Shown one piece after another: positions 6,248-7,552 of a DNA stretch of 7,552 nucleotides. The notes beneath the pieces are model-generated. The model made no database searches. It had not been told where the DNA came from and was given only the letters and a program-made list of their open reading frames with translations. Position 1 is the first letter of the stretch. Every line of letters begins with the position of its first letter. The DNA comes from Thermoplasmata archaeon (GTDB lineage: Archaea; Thermoplasmatota; Thermoplasmata; UBA10834; DTMW01), in the NCBI GenBank assembly GCA_029858465.1, contig JAOUEZ010000060.1, forward strand, positions 1-7,552, given 5' to 3'. Position numbers and translations under genes: made by a program.

Positions 6248-7030
6248 ATGGATCAACAGATCAGAGTCGGATTTGAGAAAGATGACCGGCTGGACAGGTC
6301 GAGAAGGATTGAATGGCTCGATACGAAGAAAATCTCGGAGTCTTCTGCCCTTGTCCTCGGTGCGGGAGCAATCGGAAATGAAGTCGTCAAGAATCTAATC
6401 TTGTCAGGGATGACGAGACTTGCCATTGTCGACTTCGATATAGTCCAAAGATCCAACCTCGCAAGATGCGTGTTCTTCACAGAGATTGATGCTTTGCAGA
6501 AGTCGATGAAGGCCGAAGCTCTCGCCAGGGCGGCATCCTCTCTCGTCCCTGGGACGATGATTGAGCCGGTCATCGGAAGGGTCGAAGATCTTCCGATCGA
6601 TCTATACAAGAAGCATGATATCGTTTTAGGATGCCTTGACAATTTTAATGCGAGATTGCATGCCAACTCACATTCAAGATTCGCACGCGTACCTTACATC
6701 GATAGCGGCATGCAAGGGGCCATCGGCAAGGTGTTCGTGTCGCTGCCAAACGGTCCTTGTCTAGAATGCGCGTCCAATATCACGCATTCAAAGATAGCTG
6801 CCCTTAGATATTCTTGTACCGGCACCTCCGTGAGTTTCTACATGCCTTTGGTGCCGGCCGAGATAACAACAACGAGCATTGTCTCGGCGATGGCCGTCAG
6901 AGAGGGGTTGAGGTTGCTCTCATCGAAAGCTCCGCCCCTCGAGGGCCAGATGATCTATTATGACGGCTTGAGGAGCATCCTCGACATAATGCAGGTAGAT
7001 ATTGATCCCAATTGTCCGAACCATTCCTGA
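6248..7030 (+). CDS. E1-like ubiquitin-activating enzyme (ThiF/MoeB/UbaA fold)
   Basis: A 260-residue adenylyltransferase that should use ATP to adenylate the C-terminal Gly of a ubiquitin-like protein and may hold it as a thioester. Visible features, in order: basic R17/R19/R20 (RSRR), near the MoeB arginine finger; nucleotide loop GAGAIG (38-43); VDFD with D62 and D64; SNLAR with N70 and R73; K88; LDN with D131 and N132, then R136; CLEC (C171, C174); SCTG with C190, resembling the Cys-Thr of E1 catalytic cysteines; and CPNH (C256, H259) four residues from the end. C171/C174/C256/H259 look like the family's structural zinc site with the last Cys replaced by His. The length covers only the adenylation domain, with no ubiquitin-fold domain. 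Start ATG 6248; ribosome site weak. Next to a Gly-Gly Ubl and an E2, a conjugation role is favoured over plain MoeB/ThiF sulfur transfer. Confidence 0.9.
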   Translation: MDQQIRVGFEKDDRLDRSRRIEWLDTKKISESSALVLGAGAIGNEVVKNLILSGMTRLAIVDFDIVQRSNLARCVFFTEIDALQKSMKAEALARAASSLVPGTMIEPVIGRVEDLPIDLYKKHDIVLGCLDNFNARLHANSHSRFARVPYIDSGMQGAIGKVFVSLPNGPCLECASNITHSKIAALRYSCTGTSVSFYMPLVPAEITTTSIVSAMAVREGLRLLSSKAPPLEGQMIYYDGLRSILDIMQVDIDPNCPNHS

Positions 7031-7031
7031 G

Positions 7032-7044
7032 AAAAATTCTTTTT
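7032..7044 (+). terminator. A5/T5 inverted repeat, possible terminator of the E1 gene
   Basis: Directly after the E1 stop, AAAAA-TTC-TTTTT forms a small inverted repeat ending in a T5 run (7040-7044). T-tracts of this kind can end archaeal transcripts. With the TATA box 35 bp further on, it suggests that the Ubl gene is at least partly transcribed separately from E1. Confidence 0.35.
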
Positions 7045-7077
7045 GCCTCGGCTGATGCTACAATTAGTAGATAGTGC

Positions 7078-7084
7078 TTTTATA
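7078..7084 (+). promoter_or_regulatory. TATA box for the Ubl-E2 transcription unit
   Basis: TTTTATA is the best TATA-box match in the window. Its centre is about 30 nt before the ATG at 7111, placing the expected transcription start at about 7106-7108. The mRNA would then be leaderless or nearly so, starting close to GTG 7108 / ATG 7111. Confidence 0.5.
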
Positions 7085-7110
7085 CAGATATGTGCTGGCG
7101 GAAATAGGTG

Positions 7111-7356
7111 ATGGAGCTGAGCACAGTCCTTAAGATCAAGAATGCGGAGACTGGCTCGACAGTGGACATGGAGCTGGAGCCAGACAACACAATCAACGAA
7201 ATAATCGAGAGCGCGGCGTCCTTCTGGCACAAGGACCCGGGAGCATATGTCCTGAGAAAAGGGAAAAAAGTTCTCAGCGCGAGCATCACGGTCAAAGAAT
7301 CGAATCTTATCTCTGGTGATGTACTCGAGCTGATCCCCGATCCAGAGGGCGGATAG
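7111..7356 (+). CDS. Ubiquitin-like modifier with C-terminal Gly-Gly
   Basis: An 81-residue beta-grasp protein, the likely modifier of the adjacent E1 and E2. Against eukaryotic ubiquitin the order of elements matches. Residues 14-29 (TGSTVDMELEPDNTIN) align with ubiquitin's TGKTITLEVEPSDTIE. A helix follows at about 29-39, then a strand with LRKGKKVL (48-55) opposite ubiquitin's IFAGKQL. The C-terminal LISGDVLEL strand (67-74) and tail PDPEGG end at the stop. The terminal Gly-Gly is already exposed, so no proteolytic maturation is needed. K52 falls where ubiquitin has K48; other lysines are K8, K10, K41, K50, K53 and K62. I start at ATG 7111; a GTG directly before it (7108) is an alternative adding one residue. 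E2 follows after 4 nt. A MoaD/ThiS-type sulfur carrier is the main alternative, but E2 linkage and ubiquitin-like motifs favour conjugation. Confidence 0.88.
   Translation: MELSTVLKIKNAETGSTVDMELEPDNTINEIIESAASFWHKDPGAYVLRKGKKVLSASITVKESNLISGDVLELIPDPEGG
7345..7353 (+). promoter_or_regulatory. Ribosome binding region for E2 inside the Ubl Gly-Gly codons
   Basis: GAGGGCGGA encodes the last Glu-Gly-Gly of the Ubl. Its GGCGGA part ends 7 nt before the E2 ATG, an ordinary Shine-Dalgarno spacing, and differs from GGAGG by one base. No other purine-rich site lies in the 4-nt gap. Confidence 0.4.
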
Positions 7357-7360
7357 ATAG

Positions 7361-7552
7361 ATGTCGTTGCCCCAAGATGTGTTGCGGGCGAGGCTGAGGA
7401 ATGAGATTGATGTCTGCCAGCGTCAGATGAGGCATCATCTCGTAGTCTCCGACACGTACCTCAAATCGTTCCCCGTGACGATAGATGTCTCACTGCTTAG
7501 GGTTCCGGGGCCAACCTGGGAGGATAGCCGTGTCGTCACGAGGCACATTCAT
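7361..7552 (+). CDS. E2-like ubiquitin-conjugating protein (UBC fold), N-terminal part
   Basis: ATG 7361 opens a frame that stays open to the window edge (64 residues, no stop). The first part (residues 5-24, QDVLRARLRNEIDVC) is an amphipathic helix like UBC helix 1. It is followed by strands FPVTIDVSLLRVPGP (37-51) and, after a turn with W53, RVVTRHIH (57-64). In prokaryotic E2-like families this His-containing strand precedes the YP..P segment, the HPN motif and the catalytic Cys, all beyond the window, so activity cannot be judged. The expected role is to accept the Ubl from the E1 as a thioester and pass it to target lysines. It starts 4 nt after the Ubl stop and so is probably translationally coupled. 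The call rests on the N-terminal pattern plus context; an unrelated protein remains possible. Confidence 0.7.
   Translation, partial: MSLPQDVLRARLRNEIDVCQRQMRHHLVVSDTYLKSFPVTIDVSLLRVPGPTWEDSRVVTRHIH

Noticed and set aside
7108..7110. GTG at 7108 as the start of the Ubl
   Set aside because: Possible, and it would add one residue, but ATG 7111 is the stronger codon; the difference does not affect the annotation.

Overview
The window looks archaeal. The tryptophanyl-tRNA synthetase is the archaeal/eukaryotic type. Several gene starts are preceded by TATA-like boxes rather than bacterial -35/-10 pairs. The right end carries an E1 / ubiquitin-like / E2 gene set of the kind known from some archaea. 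Base composition is moderate, with frequent AGG/AGA and ATA codons. A thermoplasmatote or related euryarchaeal lineage is my guess, not a demonstrated assignment.

Layout, left to right: trpS on the minus strand (59-1174); a divergent 12-TM major facilitator transporter (1247-2533); a hemerythrin-like HHE protein (2620-3183); a probable 23-residue Lys/Gly-rich CxxC microprotein (3274-3345); a minus-strand FAD/NAD(P) oxidoreductase of the rubredoxin-reductase / NirB-like type (3398-4612); a 194-bp divergent intergenic region with a nested inverted repeat; a plus-strand CoA-disulfide-reductase / NADH-oxidase family flavoenzyme with the active-site Cys (4807-6195); an E1-like ThiF/MoeB-fold adenylyltransferase (6248-7030); an 81-residue ubiquitin-like protein ending exactly in Gly-Gly (7111-7356); and the first 64 codons of an E2-like (UBC-fold) protein running off the right edge (7361-7552).

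Two themes emerge. The middle (hemerythrin plus two dissimilar flavoenzymes) reads as a redox or oxygen-handling neighbourhood. The right end reads as a compact protein-modification system: the E1 would adenylate the C-terminal glycine of the beta-grasp protein and pass it to the E2. The Ubl and E2 genes are 4 nt apart. The Ubl has its own strong TATA box, and a T-rich possible terminator lies behind the E1 gene, so modifier and E1 may be expressed separately. The E2 catalytic cysteine, and any JAB protease or RING-like E3, lie beyond the window.

Positions 1-58 hold no feature I can support; short open stretches exist on both strands. No rRNA, tRNA, CRISPR array, insertion sequence or long repeat was seen.
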